Part shown: positions 1 to 11,354 of the stretch, piece by piece
How positions within the stretch are numbered: the stretch's first letter is position 1
How the letters are laid out: the number at the start of each line of letters is the position of its first letter
NCBI RefSeq assembly: GCF_001039355.2
Contig: NW_019773626.1
Coordinates: forward strand, 523,246-587,245
Reading direction: 5' to 3'
Source of the DNA: Lingula anatina
Taxonomy: Eukaryota > Brachiopoda > Lingulata > Lingulida > Lingulidae
Length of the DNA stretch: 64,000 nucleotides
Made by a program: the position numbers and the translations under genes
The notes under the pieces: generated by a model
Database searches by the model: none
The model's input: only the letters and a program-made list of their open reading frames with translations
Told to the model about the DNA's origin: nothing

Positions 1-260
1 AATAATATACAACAACAAGATATTGTGTTGACTACATATCAGACTGTTACTACAGATAGTAAGGTATGGATTTAAACTAAAATAAATAAATAAATAATAT
101 AATAATATACAACAACAGGATATTGTGTTGACTACATATCAGACTGTTACTACAGATAGTAAGGTATGGATTTAAACTAAAATAAATAATATAATATAAT
201 AATATACAACAACAGGATATTGTGTTGACTACATATCAGACTGTTACTACAGATAGTAAG
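1..260 (+). repeat. Exon-junction minisatellite, copy A (3 visible units of 96-100 bp)
   Basis: Three tandem copies of the 3' end of an HLTF exon (translating as DIVLTTYQTVTTDSK) followed by its splice donor (gtatgg) and a short AT-rich stretch. The exon ends fall at 63, 163 and 260. The same unit forms the large array at 19221-22509 and occurs twice at 33298-33393. Units here differ slightly in length (100 and 97 bp), whereas the large array is uniform at 96 bp. The array probably continues upstream of the window. The last exon end (260) is the most likely link to the next copy A exon at 3304. Confidence 0.85.
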
Positions 261-631
261 GTATGGATTTAAACTAAACTAAGTAAATAAATAAATAAAA
301 CTCTGATAGAAAGGTATGAAATAGTGCTCAGAAAAAAATATAATAAAACGACACTTTTCCAATTTTGTGATGGTGACAATTTAGGTTTGATCCTAAGATA
401 ATAGAAATTACAGTTTTGATCTGATAAATATTGCAGTTTTCGTGCATTTGAATTAATAGTAATAAAATATTTTATTTTGTCCTTAAACATTAAAAAAGGA
501 GACTTAACATTATAAGACTATCTTGACACAAGCTTGTAACGGACTATACAGAAGAAAGAAAGGATTTAAAAATATGTATACACTACATTAAATACACAAT
601 TTAAAAGCAATTGAAGGATTTAAAAATTATA
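261..631 (+). other. HLTF copy A intron, left of the transposon
   Basis: AT-rich intron sequence with no coding signal. It aligns by eye with 33394-33770 and 35822-36170 in copy C, which shows it is ancestral intron rather than part of the inserted element that starts at 632. Confidence 0.7.
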
Positions 632-3220
632 CGGTAAAGTTTTGAAAATTTCATCGCTTAAAAATTAATTAATATTTTTAATTGTGTAAATCCGACTAAT
701 TTTTCAAAATTACCTCTCCCCGACTCCTGGGTATGACGAAATTTTCAAAAATCCGGTCTTTTGGCTTTTATCCTTAGCGGCTGTTATCTTTGACCCTCCT
801 ATATTGTGGGTTATTTATTACTACTTCCTAAGTCCTTTTCTGGTGGTAAATAATAATCTATTTATTATTGCATCTCGATTAAGTTAATTTTAACTTACAG
901 TACCCGAAAACGTGTTGAGAATTATCTTCTCGGTAAGAAACATACCTCCTGATAGAAGAGAAGGATCAAGATAAGCCTAATTGCCTCCTTGCATTATAAC
1001 CTGGCCGCGACATATTCAAAAAAAAAAATTACGCACTTGGCCACGTTTGTTGCATGCAGGGCTTTTTCCAGGATTGAATGTCAGGCCTTCTAAAACTACC
1101 ATCTGTAACTTCCTAAAAATTTACAGGGAGTTAAAATAATTGCTCCCGCTGACGATCTTCCGCAATTTAAGTTCCTTAAACTAATATGAAACCTGCATTT
1201 TATTATTGCTTACATCGCGAACGATCTCCCGATGATTATATGAAAATTGCCTTTTCGTCTCGCTCGGATCGCGAACTATCTCCCTCTGACGATCTTACGC
1301 GAACATAGTCCTGGCGATATTATGCAAACGATTCTTCGCCGAAGATACATGTATGCCGTGAGCGGGGATGGGGGGGGGGGTGTTTAAGATAAAATTNACG
1401 AAGTTCCCTAAATCCCTTGAACTAATATGAAAATTGCATTTCATTCTTGCTTACATCGCGAACGATCTCCCGATGATGATTTTACGCGAACAAATACATG
1501 AAGATATTACGCAAACGATTCTCCGCCGAAGATATGCGGTGAGCGGGGAAGGGGGGTTAAAGATAAAACTAAACATATATATAAATTATAATATTCAAAG
1601 GGGGAGGGGGGTTAAAATAATGATCTCCCGCTGACTATCATTCTCAAACTAAATTCCTTGAACTAATATGAAAACTGCATTTTATTATTGCCTACATCTT
1701 GAACAATTTCCCGACGATGATATGAAAATTGCCTTTACGTCAAGCTTGGATCGCGAACGATCTCCCTCTGATATGATCTTACGCGAACAAAGTCCTGAGG
1801 ATATTACGCGAACGATTCTCCGCTGAAGATATACCATGAGCGGGGGAGGGGGGCTGTTTAAAAATAAAATGAAAATGAATTTTTTTAAAATCCAAAGTGT
1901 GTGTGTGTCTGGGAGGGGTGGGGTGAAATAATGATCTCCCGCTGACAATCTTCCGCGAACAAAGTTCCCTTAATCCCTTGAACTAATATAAAAATTGCAT
2001 TTCATTCTTGCTTACATTGCAAACGATCTCGCGATGATGATCTTTTCTCCGCCGAAGATATGCCGAGAGCGGGGAAGGGGGGGGTTAAAGATAAAATGAA
2101 AATATATATATTACTTATATAGGGGGAGGGTTAGAATAGTGATCTCCCACTGACGATCTTTTGCAAATTTAGTTCCTTGCACTAATTTGAAAATTGCATT
2201 TCGTTCTTGCTTACATCGCGAACGATCTTCCGATGATGACATGAAAATTGCCTTTACGGCTCGCTCGGATCGCGAACGATCTCCCTCTGACGATCCGTGA
2301 GCGGGAGAAGGGGGGGAGTTAAAGATAAAAGGAAAAATATGTTATTTATAAAATTCAAAGGGGGGGATTAAAATAATGATCTCCTGCTGATGATCTTCCA
2401 CGAACGAAGTTCCCTTGAACTAATATGAAAAGTGCATTTTATTCTCGCTTACATCGCGAACGATCTCCCGGTGAAGACATGAAGATTGCCTTTTCGTCTC
2501 TCTGGAATCGCAAACGATTTCCCGCTGATGATCTTATGCGAGTCCGCTACAAATATGAAAATTATCTTCTCGTCTCGTTTGGATCGCGAACAATCTGTTG
2601 ACGATATTACGCGAAAGAATTCTCTGCTGAAGATATGAAAATTGCCATCTCGTCCCATTCGCATTGTGAACGATCTCCATGTACGAGAAAGGTAATCGTC
2701 AAATGGTCCTAAATTGAACATGGACATGAATAGAAGTGATGGGTACATTTCCCTTCGAGATAATATCTTGATTTTTTCATTGTGTCTTCCTCATTTAGGA
2801 CAGCCACGGCGTTACAAATGACAAAGCCGCGGCCTGTGACTTTTATTTGCCGGCTTGATAACGCACCTTGAGCCAGGAAATAGTAATGAAACAATGTAGA
2901 CAAAAGGCCGATGTTCCCGCAACTAAGAACGGGAATTCACATCTTAACCACCTATATTGTGAGTAACAGCTCGCAGGGGCGCACTATTGTTCCTATCTCC
3001 CACTGAGAGTGTTATCGGCAATGATATCCTGATCGTATCATTGTCTTGAATCAACTGACGCATTACCTTCATGTTTGAGCTGGACAACGCGGCCATATTT
3101 GGTGACGAACTTTTCAAAAATTATCGAGTACCTCATTTTCAAGGTCGACGAAGTTTTCAAAGGGAAAAAAATTACCTCGGCGGAAAATCGTCTGCCGACG
3201 AAATTTTCAAGACTTTACCG
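632..3220. mobile_element. Non-autonomous TIR DNA transposon with TA target duplication
   Basis: The ends are inverted repeats: the left end starts CGGTAAAGTTTTGAAAAT and the reverse complement of the right end starts CGGTAAAGTCTTGAAAAT, about 25 bp with two mismatches. TA flanks both ends (630-631 and 3221-3222). The paralogous intron near 36,165-36,180 reads straight through as ...aaaattaTAgtgttt... with a single TA, giving an empty site. No transposase ORF is present. The interior holds degenerate tandem repeats of roughly 200-480 bp built on motifs such as cgcgaacgatctcccgctga, at about 1143, 1624, 1935, 2143 and 2381. Extra copies of the terminal motif gacgaaattttcaa lie near both ends (about 734, 3102, 3150). 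TA duplication fits Tc1/mariner-like or related superfamilies. One N sits inside at 1397. Confidence 0.85.
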
Positions 3221-3303
3221 TAGTGTTTAAATTTACAAATTATTTGTTAGTTTTTTCTGTACTTATGTCTATAATTGGGTATTAACTATTTGTATATTTC
3301 TAG

Positions 3304-5627
3304 GGGAAGAATATTCTGGGTAAAGTGAAGTGGTTGAGGGTGGTGTTAGATGAAGGTCACACTATCAGGAATCCTAACACACAGATGACCAAGGCTGTTC
3401 TTGGGCTACAGACACAGAGGAAGTGGGTTTTAACAGGTCAGGTTGAAACTTAATTTCAATCCTTATTGTACTGAAATGCTGAGGAAACCAGACTGTTAGT
3501 AGCATATCATGATTTAATTGCAGTTATGAAGAAAGGAAAGTGTTAAAGGTTTCTGGCTTTTACATAAAAATGGATTGGGGGAAGGTATTTTAACCTTGAA
3601 TATAAGCATAAAGCTGTAAAAGTTGGCAAAAATTAAATACTACAGACTAAAGCTCTTTTTTGTTCAAACCAACCCAGACTTTATCTGGATGTTCATACAA
3701 CAAACTATGTTTAATTCTCCTAATTTTTACAATTCCAGGCACGCCTATCCAAAACTCTCTACGAGACCTGTGGACGCTAGTGCTGTTTCTGAAGATAGAT
3801 CCCTTCACTGCCCGCGATATCTGGCAACGTGCCATTGAAAGACCTCTGTCTGGCGGCAGTGAATATGCTCTCAAGTAAGGAAGATTTTTTTTGTTCTTTT
3901 GAATACCTTTTGGCTGATAATAAGATGTTTATGTTTCTATTTCAACTTGTACCTCTTTGACAGATCAAATGTGGTGGAGGACATTGTCATTGACAACAAG
4001 GGAAATCTATCTTGGAACTTTCTGAGAATTTTTTTTTTTTTTTTTTTTTGGCTCCTTTATACAACTATAGATGTGTTCCTTGAAACTTATCATACATTTT
4101 ATTTATTAATTGATAAAAAGAAATTGTTTTTAAAGAGACATTGTACATATTTCAGGCATGTTTTGGTCACTTTAATCACAATTGCACAACAGACAATATG
4201 TAATAGCTATTTCATCCACTTTAATATCATGTTCATCTCAGGCGTGTCCAACATTTGATGGGTCACATCGCCCTACGGCGTATGAAGACACAGGTTGTGG
4301 GAGGAAAGCCTCTAGTCCAGCTACCTGCCAGAAATGTCTACCTAGAAACTCTCCAGTTGTCAGAGGATGAGAGGAGGACATACGACACCATGGCACAGGA
4401 GGGGAAACTGATTATTAGCAGGTAGGGTACAGACTGGGCCAAAAACTTTTAGCCCACTGATTCTTTGGGACTATTATTTTAGATTTAGGTCAAAAGGATT
4501 GTTTAACCTGGGGGCTTTTTTTTCCTCAAGTTAATGAAGTTAAGTTTATCAGTTCAAAAAATTATTGTAAATTCATCTGTATAGTCTGTTAATCATGTCA
4601 TAAGATTAAACTTTTCATTTTCTACATTTAAATAAACATGGGTCAGGACAGCAAATATTAAATATAGTGCTCATTCTCATAGTAACACACACTTGGGAGG
4701 GTCACAGAGTGACAAAAGCTCAGTAATGCACAGCTCCACTTTACTGAAGAAAATTAAATTAAAGGTTTAACAAGTTCGGAATGTTGATGATGAAGGGAGT
4801 TTCTTTCAAGTACTGATAAGGCCACACTTTTTTAATTTTATGGATGACATCCTGCGCGCGCACCGATTTTCGTCCGTTCTCCAAAAAAAAAAAAAAAAAT
4901 CCCCCCCCCCAAGGAAGTCCATTGTCGCAAAAGTCGTTATTGAATTTGCCGGAAAATGCAATCGGCAATCCTCGGCTAATTCCGCAAGCTCCATGCTGTC
5001 ATTGTCGACTGCGGAGACATCCGAGTAGTTCCGAGTGCGGAAAATGAGCTTTCTGCGCATGCGTATTATCACCACGTGGAAATATGGCCGCTTTGCCGTC
5101 AAATTCATCTCTAGCATTAATTTCAAAATACACGACAATTAAAGTCATAAAGAGAACGGGGGCCGTCGTTTTGGTTTGCCATTGATATTGGACATGGAGA
5201 TATCACCTTTTTACAATTATACGAAAGGCTGGCCGCAGCCAGCGATCATCGCCCGGAAAATTTCAGTGACATTCTGTCCAAAGCAGCACAAAGGCTTACC
5301 AGGTTTTTTTTTGTAGCGAAAAAAGGGTCGATAAGAGCGTCGTGGTATTTGGTGGACTGAAGGTTGGACAGGCCACCCAATAGTTGGCTGCTACGTGTGA
5401 GTCGAAGTAGACAAAATGGCATCGACCGAAATTACCTTTTTTAGATTTGGTAGTAGGAAGCATAGGCCTATCTTTGCTTCATTTTTTAACAATTCTGTGA
5501 AGTGTTCACAATGCTTAAATTTTCTGAGAGTACAAATAAAGACACGCTGTTTATTTGATATTTGTTTTATTGATTGCTATACCAACAGAATGCATGAAAT
5601 AACCTTAAATAGATTTGGTAATATGCA

Positions 5628-5670
<43 letters not shown>

Positions 5671-6739
5671 TGACTTTTTACCTTTCTACGAAGTAGGCCC
5701 TATTCACAATGCTTTAATATTTTGAGAGCATGGATAAAGACATGTTGTTAGTTTGATACGTGTTTCTGTGGTAAATTAGTGTTTCCAGCTGTGTACTGAA
5801 AACATAACTTTTCTTAAGCAGTTTTTTTTTTTTTTTGGACTGTTTTTTTTGCCCGCTTGCACCGATTTTGGGGTCCCCAGAGGATGTCATCCATAAAAAT
5901 AAAAAAGTGTGGCCTAATTTTCAATCCAACCATTCTCTGTATCAGGTACTTCAGACAGGGCACCCTGCTCCATCATTACGGTGAAGTGTTGGCCATTTTG
6001 ATGAGGCTACGCCAGCTTTGCTGCCACCCGTTTCTTATCGCCAATGCTGCCAAGTTGGCTGTACAGTCACAGGGTAAATGTTCTCTATAATCAGAGGTGG
6101 GATTTTTCTGACTATCAGCAGAATTCCAACTTAATGGGAGCCAAAAATATCATTGGTGTAGACGACCCCCTGGACCCCATGCAATATATTTTCAACTTTT
6201 TCACTAAATGACAGTCTCATCCCTGAGTGTAGAAAATTCGCTTAGTCTAATCCTAGTCACTTAATAATTTTAAAAAATGTTTCTGTTGCCCCTTTCAACA
6301 GTTTCTATTTCCAATGACAGGAATTTCCAACCCTAACTTACTAGTTTCTGTCATCCTTCCATCCTTTATTTATTTATTCATTCATTCATTCATTCATTCA
6401 TTCCAGAGCTATGTGGTCAGATGGACAGCAGTCTGTCAGCAGAGCTGATGGAGAAGTTAGTCCAGTGTCTTTCTTTCTTTCTTTATTTATTTATCTATTT
6501 ACTTATTCATTCATTCATTCATTCATTCATTCATTCCAGAGCTAAGTGGTCAGATGGACAGCAGTCTGCCAGCAGAGCTGAGGGAGAAGTTAGTCCAGAG
6601 TCTTCTCCAAGTGTTAAACTCAGGATCAGATGAGGAGTGTTCTATATGTCTGGATCCTCTGAACACTCCTGTTATCACCAGATGTGTCCATGTGTTCTGT
6701 AAACCCTGTATTGAGAGAGTGATACAGACTGAGGGGGTG

Positions 6740-6788
<49 letters not shown>

Positions 6789-9672
6789 ACAGAATAATGG
6801 GTGTGTGGAGGACAAAGTTAGGTGACCATATATGCACACACACACACACAAATGTTAAAATCCAGCCTTTATGTTTCTCACAACTTTCTGATGGGACATT
6901 ATAATTCTAATAGATACGTAAGTAACTTTTTGTAAGTCTTTTATTGAGAGGGTAATTACAGATGGAATGGGTGAGTAAAATAGAGAAAACATTCACACAC
7001 ACACACACACACAGTCCTGATATGTAGAAAGCACCTGTTTGTCTGTATATTTCTTCATATATAAAAGTGGAACCTTTTTTATGGACTTGGACTGATCCTG
7101 AAATACTTTTTTGTCCATTAATTACATGAAAACCTCACTCTCTCACATTTTGCAGGAGGGTGCCAATTGTCCATTGTGCCGTGGAAAACTTGAGAGGAAT
7201 GAGCTGATCCCAGTCCCAGAGAATACAGAGGAGGAGGAGTTCACAATAGAAGGACCATGGCAGTCCAGTGCCAAGGTGAGTGTTATCACAATAGAAGGAC
7301 CATGGCAGTCCAGTGCCAAGGTAAGTGTTATCACAATAGAAGGACCATGGAAGTTCAGTGCCAAGGTAAGTGTTATCACAATAGAAGGACCATGGCAGTC
7401 CAGTGCCAAGGTGAGTGTTATCACAATGGAAAGACCATAGCCATCCAGTATAATATAACTTGGATGTACAGCTGTATATTTGTGTGTCAACAGCCATTGT
7501 GATTTCAGGTGGATGCCTTGATGAAGGCCCTGATTCAGCAGAGGAAGGATGACCCAACCATCAAGAGTATTGTTGTATCGCAATTCACTTCCTTCCTCAC
7601 TGTACTAGAGACTCCACTTAAGTAAGTTGGTGTGGGGCCAAAGTTAAATGTTTACTTTTCTTCATCTTATTAAAATTATTATAATTTATCAGACAAATGT
7701 TGTCTATTTGCCTGTCATTTGTTTCAACTGTATAATGCAATGTACAATAAGGGTAATACTGCCTTGGCTCCAAATTTGTTCAGTTAGTAACCACATTTCC
7801 TTTGGACCAGTAGATTCTCAGTCTCTGCTGCCCTTAGGGCCCAGTAGGATTATAATTTACAACCCATTTCCATAGATTAGATCGACCTACTTTAGATCGA
7901 CCTAACTCCCTGGGGGTTCACGCTAAATAGCTGTCAGCCGGGCGGACACGAAAGTTAATTACCCCTTATAGCTTGTAGTAGGCGGGGACGGACACTTAAG
8001 GGGGATTATCTGACAGTAATCTAGTGAGACTCCCCGCGGTGATAGATCAATCTAAAGTTGTGGGAATAGACCCTTACAAACACTGTAATTACATAAAGAA
8101 ATTTCACTTACATTTTTCCCCCCATAGAGCTGCTGGGTTCAAGTTTGCTCGTCTCGATGGCACCATGACAGCTGCGAAGAGAACACAGGCCATTGAGCAG
8201 TTCTCTGACCTTGACCCCCGTGCCCCTACAATATTCCTCCTCTCACTGAAGGCTGGAGGTATGGGACTGAACCTTACTGCTGCCTCCAGGGTTTTCTTGA
8301 TGGATCCGGTAAGTTTTTTTTTTTTTTTACTTCCTTCTCCTTAAGACTAAATGCTATTTTTTTTCTGAAATTCAGATTTTAACAGAAACAGGAGGCCAGT
8401 ACTTGCCACAAAAAATTATTTATTCGTTATTAGTTTTTAAACATTTTTGCTATTTACCATTAGCTGCACATCTAATGAACACTTAAATATGGCTTGTGTT
8501 AATATTTTCTGTAGTGTTTGTAGCCAGCAACAGTTCAAAACATATTAGCCAAAGATTTGTTTACAACATCCAAGCAGTATATCATTCACTTGCAATGGTA
8601 CAAGTAGACTTTTTCAGCAGAATAATTTAGCTCTCTGGAGTATAGTAAAAACCTGTGTGATGTGGAGTGATTCTGTCACAAAGGTTTAAAAAGTTGGTTA
8701 TTTTACAGTAGCCTACCCTCTTATCTATTTATTTATTTATTTATGTATTTATTTATTTATTTACTTATTTATTTATTTCTCCACAGGCCTGGAACCAAGC
8801 ATCCGAGGAGCAGTGTTTTGACAGATGTCACCGTCTTGGACAAACCAAGGACGTCGTCATCACAAAGGTAAGATAATGGGCCACATTCACAACAGTGATC
8901 AACAGATCTCAGCAGATCAAATATGGCTGACTCACTTAAACACTTGCCCTATAATTTCCTAATAGACACTGAATAGATTTCTCATGGGGATTATTTGCCA
9001 AGCATTCAAGTGGGTCTGCCATTTTGATCCATGGATCTGTTGGTCTCGTGTTCTGATTGCATCCACAGCCAGTTACAACCAAGTTTACGCAGGGATAGGG
9101 CTATGTCATCTGTCAATATGCTCAAGAATGACACAGAGCTAGGTAACATTGACAATGTGTAATTCCTGAGGAAGGACTTGGAGTAGTATGAATTCCACTC
9201 CACTTAGTCTGTTAAATAACAGAGCTATATTCCTCTTAGAGTATAGAAAGGCAGTGTGAAATTGGAGAAAGTGCTTAATAGTAGAAAGGGGTGACAAAAT
9301 ATGGAAATATGCGTGTTCCCAGTGTACTGCCATGTAACAAAATTTTATATTGTAAAATAATTACTGAATATTTTCTTAATCTTATAGAGTTGAGATTACA
9401 TCATGGATTTAATAATTTTGGTGAATAAGTGTAAAGAAATGTCTGAACTGCAGCCAAAGTAGATTTGTTACAACAGATTGTTACCAGTATGGAGTCTCAG
9501 AATTTGTTTGATTCGTACATTTCAGTATGTTGTGAAGGATTCAGTGGAAGAGCGCATGTTGGAGCTGCAGGAGAAGAAACGCAAATTGATGCAGGGAGCG
9601 TTTGGGAAGAAGCAGACAGCAGAGCAACGAAGAGAAACACGCATTGCAGATATCAAAACTTTGTTTTCATAG
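3304..9672 (+). CDS. HLTF: HLTF-like SNF2/RING DNA translocase, copy A (3' ten exons)
   Basis: Exons: 3304-3436, 3739-3874, 4242-4421, 5946-6073, 6540-6736, 7156-7275, 7509-7621, 8128-8308, 8787-8867, 9526-9672 (TAG). All junctions are GT-AG, phases match, and 471 residues are encoded. Order of motifs: DEGH (SNF2 motif II), WVLTGTPIQNSLRDLW (III), a C3HC4 RING starting CSICLDPLNTPVITRC, VVSQFTSFL, LSLKAGGMGLNLTAASRV, then FDRCHRLGQTK (VI). This RING-inside-helicase layout is diagnostic of HLTF/Rad5. In that family it remodels stalled replication forks and polyubiquitinates PCNA in the nucleus. The upstream exons (HIRAN, Walker A) lie off-window. An oddity is AWNQA where the other copies and human HLTF have WNPA. 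The splice donor after residue K at 7275 is followed by repeated in-frame alternatives (7276-7440). This is probably the functional copy. Confidence 0.9.
4820..5914. mobile_element. PIF/Harbinger-like non-autonomous element in a copy A intron
   Basis: Inverted ends of about 34 bp begin GGCCACACTTTTTTA at the left and appear as the reverse complement at the right. They are flanked by a 3-bp duplication TAA (4817-4819, 5915-5917). Copy C near 37,990 has the uninterrupted site (ctgataattttcaatcc). A TAA/TTA duplication and GGCC-type ends fit PIF/Harbinger. There is no transposase ORF. The left half is more GC-rich than its surroundings. A fragment of the same family lies at 22512-22703. Confidence 0.85.
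5631..5667. repeat. (TA)n microsatellite
   Basis: Uninterrupted TA dinucleotide run inside the Harbinger-like element. Confidence 0.9.
6407..6465 (+). pseudogene. Duplicated 5' edge of the HLTF RING exon
   Basis: A partial copy of the next exon (6540-6736), with its own tetranucleotide tract and CAG acceptor. It translates as ELCGQMDSSLSAELMEKLVQ and then runs into a TTTC/TTTA-rich tract with no obvious donor. The true exon at 6540 repeats the sequence with minor changes and continues into the RING. Copy C has only one copy at this place, so the duplication is specific to copy A. Confidence 0.8.
6739..6786. repeat. (CA)n microsatellite at a splice donor
   Basis: CA dinucleotide run beginning directly at the gtgagt donor of the RING exon (donor at 6737). 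Copy C has a diverged CA/CG version at the same place (38709-38773). Confidence 0.9.
6942..6980 (+). repeat. Degenerate duplicate of the RING exon 3' end and donor
   Basis: The stretch tattgagagggtaattaca followed by gatggaatgggtgagtaaaa resembles the true exon end plus donor near 6710-6742, and is followed again by a CA tract. It is a decayed tandem duplication across the exon-intron boundary; a fresher one is at 38774-38810 in copy C. Confidence 0.6.
7276..7440 (+). repeat. 45-bp splice-donor minisatellite, copy A (about 4 units)
   Basis: Units begin at 7276, 7321, 7366 and 7411. Each is the donor-side intron start (gtgagtgttatc or gtaagtgttatc) fused to the last codons of the preceding exon, so each ends in ...AAG|gt(a/g)agt. 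A unit is 15 codons (VSVITIEGPWQSSAK) with no stop until TAG at 7438, so each of the first four donors would give an in-frame product differing by 15 residues. The copy C array is much longer (39268-40347). Confidence 0.9.
7862..8072. mobile_element. Foldback MITE (GAGTCTCACTAAATTG family), copy A
   Basis: Imperfect inverted repeat of about 210 bp containing gatcgacc/gatcaatc motifs near the ends and a sequence close to ctgtcag...ctgacag inside. It is shared at the same position with copy C (41038-41250), so it predates that duplication. The exact ends and target duplication are not resolved. Confidence 0.6.
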
Positions 9673-10823
9673 AACTGAAAACTTAAAACAGCTTTTCAAA
9701 TGTGTCATGCAGAAAGTTTGGTTTTATTCTATGTTAAGTTCCGAGTTTTTAGGTGCATGGTTATAAAAGAGATGTTTAGAAAGAACAGTGCAAAAACATT
9801 TTTGTATTGATGCAATTTAGCCTTCAGGTATATGGTGCTTGACATAAATTTGTAGTGCATTAAGAATATTTTTTTCGGTTCTGTGAAGCCCCTTGTCTGT
9901 AATGCAGTACCAAAATTAATTTCATTCTCCAGTTTTATTTCTTCACACTATTAGAATCAAATTATTCCATTTTCTATTTTTTTAAGTTTGTATTTTTGAG
10001 AACATTAATGATACAGCTGAATCAGTTTGAGAGGTGCTTGGTTGGTGATGCAAGTGTATAAGATATTTAAAAGTGGGTGTCACACAAAGTGCCAAATTGT
10101 TGTTTTTGTCTCATAAAATTTAGTGGTTATACATGTAGTAGGTGAGATTCAGTCATTTTATTCGTAGCAATAGAAAATTTTAAAATGTATTACCAGCTAC
10201 CCATTAGAAATATTCTAAAATACATAATAGCAAATAGATTAAGAAATTTGCAACTTTTTAATACCGTTTTTTGTTGGATTCGAAACTACTTTTACCTTTT
10301 AATTTAGGCATGTCCAAAGTAATTAATTAAATTAAAACAGAACTTCTTTAGTGGATTCAACGTTTTTTGGAATTTCATCTGCTTTAATATTTTGGACAAT
10401 AGCACTTTTGCCATTTATAAAACATTCAATTAAAGATTATTTGGTAATTTTTTGAAGATATTAAACATAGTTTTTCTAATTCGACTTTGTTAAATGGAAA
10501 TTTAGGTCATTTTGTTTACAAGAGATTTATACCAAACTTGAAAAGTAACATTGTACAAGAACTTTAGAAATGTATTAAAGTATTTTGAACAGCTTGTGTA
10601 CTTTTTTGGCTTCATGATCATGATATTAAGTACATTTCACTTACATCAAGAAGTTAAATTTCCTGGAAAATTTAACAACATTTTACCACCTCTGTATACA
10701 GTAATTACATAATCTTTTCAATGGGGATAAAATGTAAATTTTACAGATACTGTATTTTTTAAGTCATAATTTCTTAAATTTTGAACATCCTACTGAGTGG
10801 TAAAAACTCTTAGACCAATAGTG
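9673..10823 (+). other. HLTF copy A 3' UTR and flank
   Basis: AT-rich and without coding signal. It aligns along most of its length with 24073-25198 (after copy B) and 42895-43775 (after copy C). Its last 120 bases (from about 10690, tacagatactgta...) belong to a sequence also seen near 50405-50525, 53200-53290 and 59770-59850, so that part is a dispersed repeat. Confidence 0.6.
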
Positions 10824-10947
10824 CAGGAAGTCAGCTCTACATAGCCTGCTGTCCAGGAAGTCAGCTCTACATAGCCTGCTGTCCAGGAAGTCAGCTCTAC
10901 ATAGCCTGCTGTCCAGGAAGTCAGCTCTACATAGCCTGCTGTCCAGG
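10824..10947. repeat. 30-bp minisatellite (4 units)
   Basis: Four near-identical 30-bp units containing agtcagctctacatagcctg. The same array has three units at 25199-25291, and a single degenerate unit lies near 51,970-52,006. Each unit contains tacatag|cctgctgtccagg, a possible acceptor plus the 5' edge of the putative exon at 10935. Confidence 0.85.
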
Positions 10948-11354
10948 AGAAGGGGGAGATTCAAGTCTGCACCAGCACCAAAAAAACACCATCTCCTAAT
11001 GTCAGGAGCAGACCCAAGAGGTGATTTCAATTATTTATTTATTTGAATTTTATTTGTATTTTAATTGCATATGTTTGTTTCTTTATTTGAATTTGTACAT
11101 TGCATGTGTTATTCACTGTGTTCAGATGTATATGAAATAAGTTGTATTCAAAGCAGTCTTCACAGATTGACATTTTGATTAGTATTTATGTCATTCAAGC
11201 AATATGGCACCCAAGTGTCCCTTTGTAAAACACTGATAAGACTAAATATTATGTAATTCATGTTTAAAGAAACATCAAGAAGCCTGCCAGATATGATGAA
11301 GAAGAGATATTTGTGCCAGCTAATATAAGGAACTACAGTACTTCACCAGACTGA
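10935..11354 (+). pseudogene. Putative two-exon C-terminal fragment of an unidentified gene
   Basis: Two segments read as exons with matching phase: 10935-11020 (PAVQEKGEIQVCTSTKK..., donor AAGAG|gtgatt) and 11280-11354 (NIKKPARYDEEEIFVPANI..., TGA at 11352-11354). The stretch is basic then acidic and I do not recognise it. It is repeated at 25278-25695, where a 2-nt net change shifts the first exon. No upstream exons are seen between the HLTF stop and this place, so it is either an orphaned gene end or a chance reading. Confidence 0.3.

Noticed and set aside
1434-2903. Several short ORFs within the 632-3220 element
   Set aside because: They are fragments of degenerate tandem repeats with no similarity to a transposase or any recognisable domain.
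6550-6849. Minus-strand ORF over the RING exon and CA repeat
   Set aside because: It is a shadow of the HLTF exon plus a (TG)n tract coding for Cys-Val repeats.
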